This document shows positions 43,010 to 51,720 of a stretch of 64,000 bases of DNA, piece by piece. Source of the stretch: Pseudomonadota bacterium (GTDB lineage: Bacteria; Pseudomonadota; Gammaproteobacteria; Pseudomonadales; Pseudohongiellaceae); the NCBI GenBank assembly GCA_027623555.1, contig JAQBSZ010000007.1:62001-126000 (forward strand), written 5' to 3'. Position 1 is the first letter of the stretch. The number at the start of each line of letters is the position of its first letter. The translations under genes and the position numbers were made by a program. The notes below the pieces were generated by a model. It was given only the letters and a program-made list of their open reading frames with translations, was not told the origin of the DNA and searched no databases.

Positions 43010-45133
43010 ATGGGTAGTCTGCTTGAGGAATTGAGGAGACGTAAAGTCTTCAGAACTGCTGCCGTTTATACGGTCGGTGCGTGGGTGCTTGTTCAAGTTG
43101 CAGACATTCTTCTTCCAACCTTTAATGCCCCCTTATGGATCAATCAGGCAATAATAATTGTCTTGTTGCTGGGCTTTCCTGTCGCCCTGGCACTGGCCTG
43201 GGCGGTAGATCTCACTCCAGAAGGCATCATTAGGACTTCAGAATCTTCAGACTATCTAGCAAAAAACTCTTCAAGCAACCGGTTCAGTGCAATTGCTTTA
43301 GGACTTGTTACATTTGCAGTGGCCTTTCTTTTTGTTGACAGATACTTTCTTGTCAATCAACTCGATGGTACCGGCTCAAATGGTGAACCAATCGCCGCAG
43401 TTGCCTCAAACCTGTCAAAGACTTTCATAAATCTTGAAAAATTGCAGAAGCGCAGCGAAGGCGGATATGCCAGTTTCGATTTTACACCTGACAGTAGAGC
43501 CATCGTGTACACAAGTTTTAACGAAGGTATATACAAGCTCCACACCCGGGAACTCACTGAACTGGGATCAGAGACTATTCTTGAAAATGATGACGGCATC
43601 TTTCTTCCCAAAATATCTCCGGATGGCCAACGAATTCTATATTGGTCTGAGAGTGAGTTACGTGTAATGCCTGTTCAGGGTGGCGCTTCGCAAACCATAA
43701 CGGCAGCAGTAGTCCCTAATAGCCATGCGTGGCTCACCCAGAATACTGTCGTGTATACACGAAATCCGGATTTTTCAATTCACGTAGTAGATATCAACGG
43801 CGAAGAATTGCAGTCATTTGGCAGTAGTCTTAATAGAAATGGCATCTATATCGACCCGGAGCCACTTCCCGGCACTAGTAGCATTCTCTACTCTGTCGGT
43901 GCCAACAACGAGTATTGGGAAATGCACCTTGTTGACCAGGAAACTGGCGCATCAACTCCTCTAATCAGAGATGCGTTTGAATCTCAATACATGAATTCAG
44001 GTCATATTATTTTTGTAAGAGCTGGGTTCTTGTGGGCGGCTCCATTCGATATTGATTCCTTACAAATAACTGGTTCAGCGTTTCCAATTGTCGACGGTGT
44101 GCAGAATGTATATAACTATGCCGCAGCAGCCTATGCAGTTTCTTCACAAGGAGAACTGATCTACCTGGGTGGACCATCTGAGTATATAGATGTCTATTCA
44201 CTGGTTATGGTGGACAGCAATGGCGCTGAAGAATCTTTGAAACTGGAGCCAGGGAACTATCGCGAACCCACGATATCGCCATCCGGCTCACACCTTGCAC
44301 TGTCAGTAATTCAACCTGGCGGAGTAAGCGATATCTGGGTATACGATTTTTCTCTAGGTGTACTGAATCGTATTACCACTACTGGCGGAGCGATGAATCC
44401 TGTTTGGTTTCCAAACGGTGAGCAAATAGCCTTCAATGATATTCAAAGTGACCTTGGTTTGTGGGTCGCCAACTCGGACGGAACGGGACAACCCCAACGT
44501 TTGTTTGGAGAAGACATACTTTCAGGCCCGAGCGCTTTTTCTCCGGATGGTAATTACCTCGTTTACATTCAAGGGTCTCATCCAGCTTGGGATATTAAGG
44601 TGTTGGATATGACCGGCAACACTTTGGTGGGACAAGACTTGATTTCAACTCAGTTTGAGGAAAGACAGGCGTCCATTTCCCCCGATGGACGCTGGATAGC
44701 TTATGTTAGCCACGAGACAGATCATTCCGAAATTTATGTGCGCCCATTCCCCAATGTGGACGACAACAAATGGCGAGTCACTTCAACGGGAGGTGAAGAG
44801 CCGCAATGGAGCGCTGAGGACGGCACCCTCTACCTTTATTACATTTCACTCTATGAGTCATTCCAGACACTGGTCAGAGTTCCAGTCTCCGCAAATCCCA
44901 ATTTCTCGTTTGGGAAAATCGAAACAGTAACCGAGATTGATAGACTGGAAGCCAACGAACCGAGTTACGCCATTTCACCGATAGATCATCGCGTGTTGCT
45001 GATAAGAGAATTGGAAGTTGAAGAGGAAGGAACTGACCATCCTTCACAGGCGATCTTCGTCGACAACTGGAGTGAAGAAATCAATCGTCTGGCACCTTCT
45101 ACGGTTTTAGCTTCACCCCAACCATTGGATTAA
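43010..45133 (+). CDS. Membrane-anchored TolB/PD40-type beta-propeller protein
   Basis: 707 residues. The N-terminus LLEELRRRKVFRTAAVYTVGAWVLVQVADILLP with two helices, LLLGFPVALALAWAVDLTPEGI, and a third helix at about 92-112 is a well-known membrane module of proteobacterial regulators and kinase-like proteins. The rest, facing the periplasm, has PD40 repeats: FDFTPDSRAIVYTS, ISPDGQRILYWS, ISPSGSHLALSV, AFSPDGNYLVYIQG, ISPDGRWIAYVSHETDHSEIYVRPFPN. No kinase or DNA-binding domain is present. Probably a sensor or scaffold; function not established. The ATG follows AAGGGATAATAACA. Confidence 0.83.
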   Translation: MGSLLEELRRRKVFRTAAVYTVGAWVLVQVADILLPTFNAPLWINQAIIIVLLLGFPVALALAWAVDLTPEGIIRTSESSDYLAKNSSSNRFSAIALGLVTFAVAFLFVDRYFLVNQLDGTGSNGEPIAAVASNLSKTFINLEKLQKRSEGGYASFDFTPDSRAIVYTSFNEGIYKLHTRELTELGSETILENDDGIFLPKISPDGQRILYWSESELRVMPVQGGASQTITAAVVPNSHAWLTQNTVVYTRNPDFSIHVVDINGEELQSFGSSLNRNGIYIDPEPLPGTSSILYSVGANNEYWEMHLVDQETGASTPLIRDAFESQYMNSGHIIFVRAGFLWAAPFDIDSLQITGSAFPIVDGVQNVYNYAAAAYAVSSQGELIYLGGPSEYIDVYSLVMVDSNGAEESLKLEPGNYREPTISPSGSHLALSVIQPGGVSDIWVYDFSLGVLNRITTTGGAMNPVWFPNGEQIAFNDIQSDLGLWVANSDGTGQPQRLFGEDILSGPSAFSPDGNYLVYIQGSHPAWDIKVLDMTGNTLVGQDLISTQFEERQASISPDGRWIAYVSHETDHSEIYVRPFPNVDDNKWRVTSTGGEEPQWSAEDGTLYLYYISLYESFQTLVRVPVSANPNFSFGKIETVTEIDRLEANEPSYAISPIDHRVLLIRELEVEEEGTDHPSQAIFVDNWSEEINRLAPSTVLASPQPLD

Positions 45134-45231
45134 GCCAAAATCGACCACTTTAGCCAATTCAAACGATTGATATGAACAACTGCACAGCATGATTTCACTT
45201 GTTGTTAATTTTCTGATGACGAGGATACGCT

Positions 45232-46968
45232 ATGACTGGAAAAATAGGTTCCGTACCATTACTTACAAGTATTGCTTTCTGCAATTGTTTTGCAGCCACT
45301 AGTAGCTGCGCTCCAAGCCAGGAAGAGACAAGCAATGGTACTTGTTACTCGCTAATCCAGGGCTCCACAAATTCTCCCGCACTGGCTTACCACTCAATCG
45401 CTCTGCCCGAAGGATGGTTGCCAGCAGACGGATTGGTTATCTTCAATCACGGATTGGATCCCTACCTGGAAGGATTTGAAGATCAGTCACATCTCAAGAT
45501 TTACGAAACACTCGTTGATGGCTACTTTACTGCCGACGTCCAGCCGAATCCCAGTCTTGGTCCTTTTGCTGACGCTGTCATTTCCCAGGGATTTGCTATG
45601 GCTGCATCCAGTTATACACAAACTGGTTGGGCAGTTTTTGATTCGCATCTCGCCAACAAAGCGCTTTACCAGGAGTTTTTGTCACATGCAGGCGCTACAC
45701 CTCAGAAATTGTATTTCATAGGAGGTTCGTTAGGTGGAATTGTCACCATGCGAGACATGGAAGACGATAGGCTGCCCGAAATACCTGAAGCAAGAGGTGC
45801 ACTTTTGTTATGTGGTGCCGTCGCTGGTGCTGTGAATTGGTACCAGGCCTATGATCTACGCATGGTCTATGATGCAGTGTGTAAAAGAACGGGAGATGAT
45901 CTGCCTAGTCCCTGGTACAAAATTCCAACAGTAATCACCGGAGAATTGGAGGCGTTGGAATCCATAGATAGTTGTACCAGTTTGGGGCTCAAATACTTTT
46001 ATTATTCAACAATTCCAAACCCTTTCCTTGCCGAAATTGCATGGAGAGCAGCGGCTGACGACGAACAGGAAGACAACTTGCAAAAACTGACTGAACTAAC
46101 TGGCATCGTCGAAGACTGGCTACCGACCAATATTGCCTACGCGACATTCGAGCTTCCCAGGTTGATCAATTGGCCCAGCAAATTGAATGGAGTGAATCCA
46201 TTTGGCAATGTGGGCGTCGACTACAAGGATGCTGCTGTCAATTATGATATTGCCCGTCGGGTTGTGCTCCCCACTGTGCGAGATCAACTCTTCAAAAACT
46301 ACACGCCAAATGGAATTATCGGCGCCACAAATGTTGTATCAATTCACACGTCAAGAGATGGACTGGTCAGACCGGAAAATCAGAATACTCTGTTAAACAT
46401 GGCTACATTGCCCTCGAATCAACTCACAGTCGCCGTTAAACCTGAAACACAAGCAAGTCATTGTGGATTTACCGAGGCTGAAGGAGTAGGAGCCTGGAAC
46501 GCACTGTTAAATTGGACCGAACCTCCTGCAGGAGTGCAACCGGATCATACTGATATCAACCCGGCGTTCTTGCCCCCTACGGTACTCGGTGGCGATTTAC
46601 TCACCTTCTCTCGAGAGAACCTCGCCACTGTGCAGGGTAATAATACATTTGATGCAAATACTGGATTATTGGCAGTTGAAAAACTTCAAATTGAACGTGA
46701 TGACAATGTTTTTGATGGCGTATTGCAGTGGAATGGAGATTTGACCAATCCTGAATTTTTAGTTATCAGTGCTACTCGCATTGCAAGAATCAGTTTTTGG
46801 CAACACGGTGCACTTTACGATCCCGACGAGGAATTGTTATATATCCCGAAAGTCTTAGTATCAAACATGCCCCCTCCTCATCACTATCTTAACGGACGAA
46901 GACTCGACGTTTATATGGAACCTGTAGTTAGTGACTTAAGTGTTCTAAGACCTTTGGAGATCGAATAG
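45232..46968 (+). CDS. Exported alpha/beta hydrolase-like protein
   Basis: 578 residues with a hydrophobic leader (VPLLTSIAFCNCFAATSSCAP) that may be a lipoprotein signal. The N-terminal 400 residues look like an alpha/beta hydrolase: DGLVIFNHGLDPY (oxyanion strand), ISQGFAMAASSYTQTGWAV, and the nucleophile elbow YFIGGSLGGIVTMRD with G-x-S-x-G. A late His in ASHCGFTEAEGV could complete a triad and D in HTSRDGLVRPENQ is a candidate acid. The last 130 residues are beta-rich. Likely a secreted esterase, lipase or peptidase; substrate unknown. GAGGATACGCT lies before the ATG; the gene follows the TolB-like gene by about 100 bases. Confidence 0.75.
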   Translation: MTGKIGSVPLLTSIAFCNCFAATSSCAPSQEETSNGTCYSLIQGSTNSPALAYHSIALPEGWLPADGLVIFNHGLDPYLEGFEDQSHLKIYETLVDGYFTADVQPNPSLGPFADAVISQGFAMAASSYTQTGWAVFDSHLANKALYQEFLSHAGATPQKLYFIGGSLGGIVTMRDMEDDRLPEIPEARGALLLCGAVAGAVNWYQAYDLRMVYDAVCKRTGDDLPSPWYKIPTVITGELEALESIDSCTSLGLKYFYYSTIPNPFLAEIAWRAAADDEQEDNLQKLTELTGIVEDWLPTNIAYATFELPRLINWPSKLNGVNPFGNVGVDYKDAAVNYDIARRVVLPTVRDQLFKNYTPNGIIGATNVVSIHTSRDGLVRPENQNTLLNMATLPSNQLTVAVKPETQASHCGFTEAEGVGAWNALLNWTEPPAGVQPDHTDINPAFLPPTVLGGDLLTFSRENLATVQGNNTFDANTGLLAVEKLQIERDDNVFDGVLQWNGDLTNPEFLVISATRIARISFWQHGALYDPDEELLYIPKVLVSNMPPPHHYLNGRRLDVYMEPVVSDLSVLRPLEIE

Positions 46969-47067
46969 ACACTAGATACATTAAAAGTGGGGAATAGAAA
47001 GGCATTCATGCCCAATAAAACTGTTACAGCAAGCGATAGTCAGGCGAAATAAAAGTATCCATGTGCA

Positions 47068-47553
47068 TCATTTGATCCAAATAAAAGGAAGGGGCCGGGC
47101 ATTTTCTCCAAAAGAAAAGTAAAAGGCGCCCTTGATTAAGTTGGAATTTGCATCGAATGCTGCCCACTCAACAAAATAGTAGTCAGCGTCGGGCAGTACC
47201 GGTAATGGCTGGACAAAATGCACACCGGTCCCATCGCGATAGCGAAACCCGATATCGATAGGTTCCTTGCCCTGACTGGGCTCTTTAAGCACCAGCTTCA
47301 CCAATCTCACGTTGGACTGGAAATGCAACATGACCGACTCAGGGGCAACCGCCAGCACCTCATCGTTATCGGGCATTGAAACTACCTGCCTGTTACCTGA
47401 TGCAGGCATACCATGCGCCCCGTGCTGAGCGAATGATCGAGGAATGAAGACTGCACATAACAGGAAAATCAATGCCATCAAGAAATGGCTTGAATTGCTA
47501 TCCCGGTCCCGAGTTACCACATTAAAATCCTTGATAAAAACTCCGCGCTTCAT
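47068..47553 (-). CDS. CopC-domain protein
   Basis: About 161 residues; the start is uncertain (ATG 47553 chosen, ATG 47478 and a TTG at 47583 possible, none with a clear ribosome site). A hydrophobic leader MALIFLLCAVFIPRSFAQ is followed by HGAHGMPASG, then the CopC pattern: MPDNDEVLAVAPESVMLHFQSNVRLVKLVLKEP and DADYYFVEWAAFDANSNLIKGAFYFSFG. CopC proteins are periplasmic copper binders with an N-terminal His. Here the first His lies in AQHGAH. It fits copper delivery, perhaps to the PHM-like or oxidase proteins of the region, which is speculative. Confidence 0.72.
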   Translation of the reverse strand: MKRGVFIKDFNVVTRDRDSNSSHFLMALIFLLCAVFIPRSFAQHGAHGMPASGNRQVVSMPDNDEVLAVAPESVMLHFQSNVRLVKLVLKEPSQGKEPIDIGFRYRDGTGVHFVQPLPVLPDADYYFVEWAAFDANSNLIKGAFYFSFGENARPLPFIWIK

Positions 47554-47643
47554 ACGGAAAGAAGCGCCTAACCCTGGTTCCAATGTATAGCTAGTATTGT
47601 ATATTCAGTTTGATACTTCCAGTTCAAGACTTTCAGTTCAAGA

Positions 47644-48654
47644 CTAAGGCGTCACGTTTACCGTCAGATACTGATCACTGTAGAGCCCGCCGTCATCAGC
47701 CCTGCCCCACAACAGATAAGTGCCAGGCTCATCGAAGGTGGCAGTCACGTCAATAACTCCATCCTCGGGTAATTTTGGTGGCACCCACAGCCAGCTCCAT
47801 GGCGAGTTTGCCGATGGGCGCGTATCTTCCCAGGGCTTAACCTGGGGTGGGTCAAAATGGACCAATTCCTGTACATTTTTCAGGCCTTCGGGGGCACGGT
47901 ACACATTCCATGAAAGGTACAAACCATTGTTCTTGGCCACAGTAGGCTTGGGTGGCGGAGTCATCATCATTCTGTTGCGCACCATTTCGGGTGTAGCCAG
48001 GACCGCGGCGGCGCCTCCCAGCAATCTGATACGCCGCATGGGATCAAAGGGTTCAGGCACACCATCGTCAGTTACGCGAGTCTGAAAAGATAACGGTTGT
48101 CCGACTCTGACAGTGCGAATCTCATCTCCGATCAATGCCACCACCGGTGGAACATTGGCCCGGGTTTCAGCATCGGACGATCCCGCACCCAGAGCACCGG
48201 TTTCTGACATGATAATCATGTTATCAATCTTGTAATCGGCTCTCAGCGTACCGTAGGCCCTTCGCGTTAAGCCATTGGGGGAAGTCACTTCCCAGACCAG
48301 TTCGCTGTCTCCAAAATCGCCAGGTACCAGCACATCAAAGGTAAACCGATTGCGCCGGGGCAGGAAGTGGGTCGGTTGGCCTCGGTCAAGTTCGCCAGGT
48401 GTGAAGAAGTTGTTTTCTCCGACAGGAATATCCAGTTCCTCTTTCCAGTTATGGTTGAAGTATCCAAAAGTCAGAGAGATAGTGCCGTCGTCATTTTCAC
48501 GCCAGCCTTCGTAAGCGACTTCTGTGTGCTGCCCACTCTGGTAGGTGTTTCTGGCGTAGTGGTAGGGTTGGTCAGCTGTCGCATAGCTGGAAAAAACCAC
48601 CAGTGCCGCGGTAAGCAGCACGCTGATGGTTTTAATGGATTTGTAAGCCTTCAT
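47644..48654 (-). CDS. Exported beta-rich protein of unknown function
   Basis: 336 residues with signal peptide (SIKTISVLLTAALVVFSSYATA). Segments such as SGQHTEVAYEGWRENDDGTISLTFGYFNHNWKEELDIPVGENN, RRNRFTFDVLVPGDFGDSELVWEVTSPNG and, at the end, VIDVTATFDEPGTYLLWGRADDGGLYSDQYLTVNV suggest two or three Ig-like or cadherin-like beta sandwiches. A proline-rich run (MMMTPPPKPTV) lies in the middle. I do not know a family name. It is 153 bases downstream of the cytochrome c/PHM-like gene in the same direction and probably part of the same unit. Confidence 0.75.
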   Translation of the reverse strand: MKAYKSIKTISVLLTAALVVFSSYATADQPYHYARNTYQSGQHTEVAYEGWRENDDGTISLTFGYFNHNWKEELDIPVGENNFFTPGELDRGQPTHFLPRRNRFTFDVLVPGDFGDSELVWEVTSPNGLTRRAYGTLRADYKIDNMIIMSETGALGAGSSDAETRANVPPVVALIGDEIRTVRVGQPLSFQTRVTDDGVPEPFDPMRRIRLLGGAAAVLATPEMVRNRMMMTPPPKPTVAKNNGLYLSWNVYRAPEGLKNVQELVHFDPPQVKPWEDTRPSANSPWSWLWVPPKLPEDGVIDVTATFDEPGTYLLWGRADDGGLYSDQYLTVNVTP

Positions 48655-48807
48655 AGCTTGCCTTCTTGGGAATTTCTTAAGTTGCTAGTTCGTAGTTTGG
48701 CAACGAGCTGGACTCCACCTGGGAGCCTCTAGCTCAGTTACCGGTTTAGGCACTGGCAATGAATGAAACTGCCTGGTTTCATTCATTGCCAGAATAGTAA
48801 TCCTCCG

Positions 48808-50217
48808 TCAATCACTGGCCGCGGAAGAATCTTCTAGAGGCCATACCAGCGGCGTTAGACATAACGGACATCCTATGACGTGGTCGTTGGGTCCGAGCTT
48901 AAGGTTGGTGCGCCGCTTTTCCATTTCTTCGCCGAATTGTTCATCGTTCATGGTCACCCTGATTCCCAGGTCAATAAACATATTCGTTACCGAGCGGTTA
49001 CCGGCACCCTGCCAGTTGCGCGCATCCGGCACATTGGGATTCGCTTGGGTGTTATCGAAATATCCCGTGATGTGAAGAATTGTGCCTTTAGGTAACAGCG
49101 GTGTGTAGTCATCTTCAAAGGGATAACCTCGCACCCAATTGTGGTCATACCCTACACAGGACAGAGTCTCAACCGAGTAACCCCAGATCGCTTCCAGGCA
49201 CATGCGCTCACCGGGAGCATGCAGGTGTGGCTCGAAGGTGATGACCTTGGTGTGTTGTGTCAGCACTTGATAAGCGTGCATCTCCTGATCCCGGGCATCG
49301 CCCTCGACGCTGAGATCAACCCCGTTCCCGAGGATGCTGATTTGTGACCTGTATTTCGGTTCATAATCCTTCGGGTGGAAAGTGAAGCCAATCTGCAGGT
49401 GACCTGTGGTATCTCGCCCATTGGAGTGCATGTGTACCGAATCGGTGAAGAAGGCGGAATTCGCTTTTAGCTTGGGACCAGCATCCGGATCGAATACGTC
49501 ACCATTGCGGCCCACTTCGTGAACTGGCCAATTGGTAGCCTCACCGGGGATTACCGCGCCATTCTCGTCTAATAGTTCAGTACGCCAGATCATGTGATGA
49601 AAAATGTACAGCCCACCCACGGTGTCAGAAGCCTCGGCGCCAACCCCCACATCATTCACTTCCACGATCTCCACTGACTTCACATAGCGATCCTCTGTCA
49701 GGCCTGTGGGAATACTGGGAATCTCACCCCACCAGTCGGGTCGACCGGCGGCCATGAAGAAATCTTCGGTATTCACGATAAGGTCGGGCTCGCCCAGCTT
49801 CCACTTGGTAGTGTCATCGAAAACCAGGGGCTCTGGTGAGTCGGCAGAGTCCCCTCTAGGAGTGCCCGTTCGCGCCCAGGTGGAAATAGCGGCAATTTCA
49901 ACATCGCTGAGGGATGGATCATTCTTGAAATGCTGAATGCCAATTTCTTTTTCAGCGTACCAGGGCGGCATGGCACCGGCTCGGTCACGCAGGCCAGTCT
50001 TGTACTCAATGAGCCCGGCAAAGGGAGCTACCTGGTCATAGGTAACCAGCGACATTGGAGCCACACCGCCAGGGCGGTGACAATTCTGGCAGCTGCGCTG
50101 CAGGATTGGCTCGATATCTTTGTGGAAAGTCACTTCCTGCGCCACGATCATCGGTGTAAACACCATTCCCGCAACCGCAAGTAACGAACCTTTACTCAAC
50201 AATGACAAAAATCGCAT
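48808..50217 (-). CDS. Cytochrome c and PHM/monooxygenase-like exported protein
   Basis: 469 residues from ATG 50217 (GAGGAGAAATTG upstream; a longer start lacks one). Signal peptide, then a cytochrome c-like domain with HKDIEPILQRSCQNCHRPGGVAPMSLVTYDQV and AGAMPPWYAEKEIGIQHFKNDPSLSDVEIAAISTWARTGTP. The remaining part resembles the copper type II, ascorbate-dependent monooxygenase (peptidylglycine alpha-hydroxylating) beta sandwich: a His pair in YIFHHMIW, HMHSNGRDTTGHLQIG, FEPHLHAPGERMCLEAIW and VGYDHNWVRGYPF. A heme domain fused to such a sandwich is common in marine bacteria. Copper binding and oxidation are inferred. Confidence 0.78.
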   Translation of the reverse strand: MRFLSLLSKGSLLAVAGMVFTPMIVAQEVTFHKDIEPILQRSCQNCHRPGGVAPMSLVTYDQVAPFAGLIEYKTGLRDRAGAMPPWYAEKEIGIQHFKNDPSLSDVEIAAISTWARTGTPRGDSADSPEPLVFDDTTKWKLGEPDLIVNTEDFFMAAGRPDWWGEIPSIPTGLTEDRYVKSVEIVEVNDVGVGAEASDTVGGLYIFHHMIWRTELLDENGAVIPGEATNWPVHEVGRNGDVFDPDAGPKLKANSAFFTDSVHMHSNGRDTTGHLQIGFTFHPKDYEPKYRSQISILGNGVDLSVEGDARDQEMHAYQVLTQHTKVITFEPHLHAPGERMCLEAIWGYSVETLSCVGYDHNWVRGYPFEDDYTPLLPKGTILHITGYFDNTQANPNVPDARNWQGAGNRSVTNMFIDLGIRVTMNDEQFGEEMEKRRTNLKLGPNDHVIGCPLCLTPLVWPLEDSSAASD

Positions 50218-50631
50218 CAATTTCTCCTCAATCAGTACAAGAATCATTCAAGCAAAACCTGGTTGGGTATACAGAGGCTAGAATGATTGAAACGTAAAGA
50301 GGGATTAGAATCAATTTTGCGGTGAAATTCTTCCTAAATTCTGAGGAATGTTGATCAGATTCCTAGAATCGGAGACTTCCTTGATGTAGAACAAGGAATT
50401 GGATAGAGCACTCTGGAGGGAGGGGACACTCATGACATAACAGCTTAACGACCCAAGTTATCAAAATTGCTATTTTTCGAGCAGCAATTCGTGCTGCCCT
50501 ATTTCCGGCGATCGCCAGAATTTAACAGCTTAAGTTGTTAAGTCATGAGTGTCCCTAATCATTTCTCAGCATTCACAATTGGTGTTAGCATCATTGGCGT
50601 TACGAATTGACCTGAAAGGGGGGTTTGACAA
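50218..50631. other. Intergenic region containing a 133-bp palindromic element
   Basis: About 414 bases between divergent genes; about one third is the inverted-repeat element given separately. The remainder shows nothing recognisable. Confidence 0.35.
50423..50555. repeat. 133-bp element with 14-bp perfect inverted ends
   Basis: GGGACACTCATGAC (50423-50436) is perfectly mirrored by GTCATGAGTGTCCC (50542-50555). The match continues inward imperfectly (AACAGCTTAA against TTAAGTTGTT), giving arms of about 30 bases around a 65-base centre. No flanking duplication is evident. It could be a miniature transposon or a large structured repeat. Confidence 0.65.
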
Positions 50632-51612
50632 GTGACATCTCTGTCCACAATACGCTGGCTAGTGCTGAGCCTGGTCCCTACTCTAGGATTTGCGGCAGAA
50701 AATTATGCAGTACCGCGAACCGAGTGGGGATTGCCTGACCTGCAGGGCGTCTGGAACTTTTCTTCCAATACCCCGATGCAACGCCCTGTCCAATTCGGTA
50801 ACCGCCAATATCTCACTGACGAGGAAGTTGCTGAACTGGAAGCCAGCTTAGCTGCGCGAGATGATGCAGCAGATGCCGCAATACCTTTTGCCGGGGTTGA
50901 TGAATCCTACAACGACTTCTGGGTTGAAAGTGCGGGACTCGGCGAAGCCCGACTGACTTCCCATGTGATTTACCCTGAAGATGGCCGTCTGCCACCGCTA
51001 CAACCCGATGCCCGTGTGGCGGATTACAGCCGCCCACCTGCGCGACCCGTGCGCAGCACATTGGGTATCTTATTTGCCTCAGATGGCCCTGAAGATCGTT
51101 CCCTGTCTGATCGCTGCCTGATCGGTTTCAATGCCGGCCCTCCGGTGACTCCCAGTTTTTACAATAACAATCTACAGATTGTGCAGAACAAAGACCACGT
51201 AGTAATCATGACCGAGATGGTCCACGATGCGCGCATAGTGCCTCTGGATAATCGCCCTCACGCGCCTGCCGAAATCGGCTTCTGGACTGGGGATTCTCGT
51301 GGCTATTGGGAAGGCGATACCCTGGTGGTGGAATCCCGAAATTTCAATGGCCTGACTAATTCTTTCTCCAACTCAGGCAGCTCAGAAAACAAACGCTTGA
51401 TCGAGAAATTCACTCGCGTGGCTCACGACAGAATCGACTATCAATTTACTGTAGATGATCCGTCAACATTCACAGACAAGATAGTTGGCCTGATACCCAT
51501 CTACAAAGTAGCTGGACAAATTTTTGAGTATGCCTGTCATGAAGGAAACTATGGCATAGTGAATATTTTGCGCGGAGCACGTGTCGAGGAACAACTGAAT
51601 AGGGACAACTAA
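50632..51612 (+). CDS. Exported protein with YWEGDTLVVES signature
   Basis: 326 residues from a GTG with GGGGGGTTTGACA upstream. Signal peptide (TIRWLVLSLVPTLGFAAE). It repeats the block order of the gene at 499-1620: GLPDLQGVWNFSSNTPMQRPVQFGNRQYLTDEEVA, RCLIGFNAGPPVTPSFYNNNLQIVQ, VIMTEMVHDARIV, RGYWEGDTLVVESRNFNG, YQFTVDDPSTFTDK and IFEYACHEGNYGIVNILRGAR. The VHDARIV and ACHE blocks make it a full-length family member like 499-1620. It sits among PQQ and PHM-like genes. Function unknown. Confidence 0.84.
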   Translation: MTSLSTIRWLVLSLVPTLGFAAENYAVPRTEWGLPDLQGVWNFSSNTPMQRPVQFGNRQYLTDEEVAELEASLAARDDAADAAIPFAGVDESYNDFWVESAGLGEARLTSHVIYPEDGRLPPLQPDARVADYSRPPARPVRSTLGILFASDGPEDRSLSDRCLIGFNAGPPVTPSFYNNNLQIVQNKDHVVIMTEMVHDARIVPLDNRPHAPAEIGFWTGDSRGYWEGDTLVVESRNFNGLTNSFSNSGSSENKRLIEKFTRVAHDRIDYQFTVDDPSTFTDKIVGLIPIYKVAGQIFEYACHEGNYGIVNILRGARVEEQLNRDN

Positions 51613-51720
51613 TTCAGTAACCGGTATTCTTTTGGCAATACAGGGAGACGAAGGGAATTAAATTTAATCAGTTGTACAAAGTTGGTCCTTCTGCTCTGAC
51701 CCCCTATTTGATTCCTGGCT

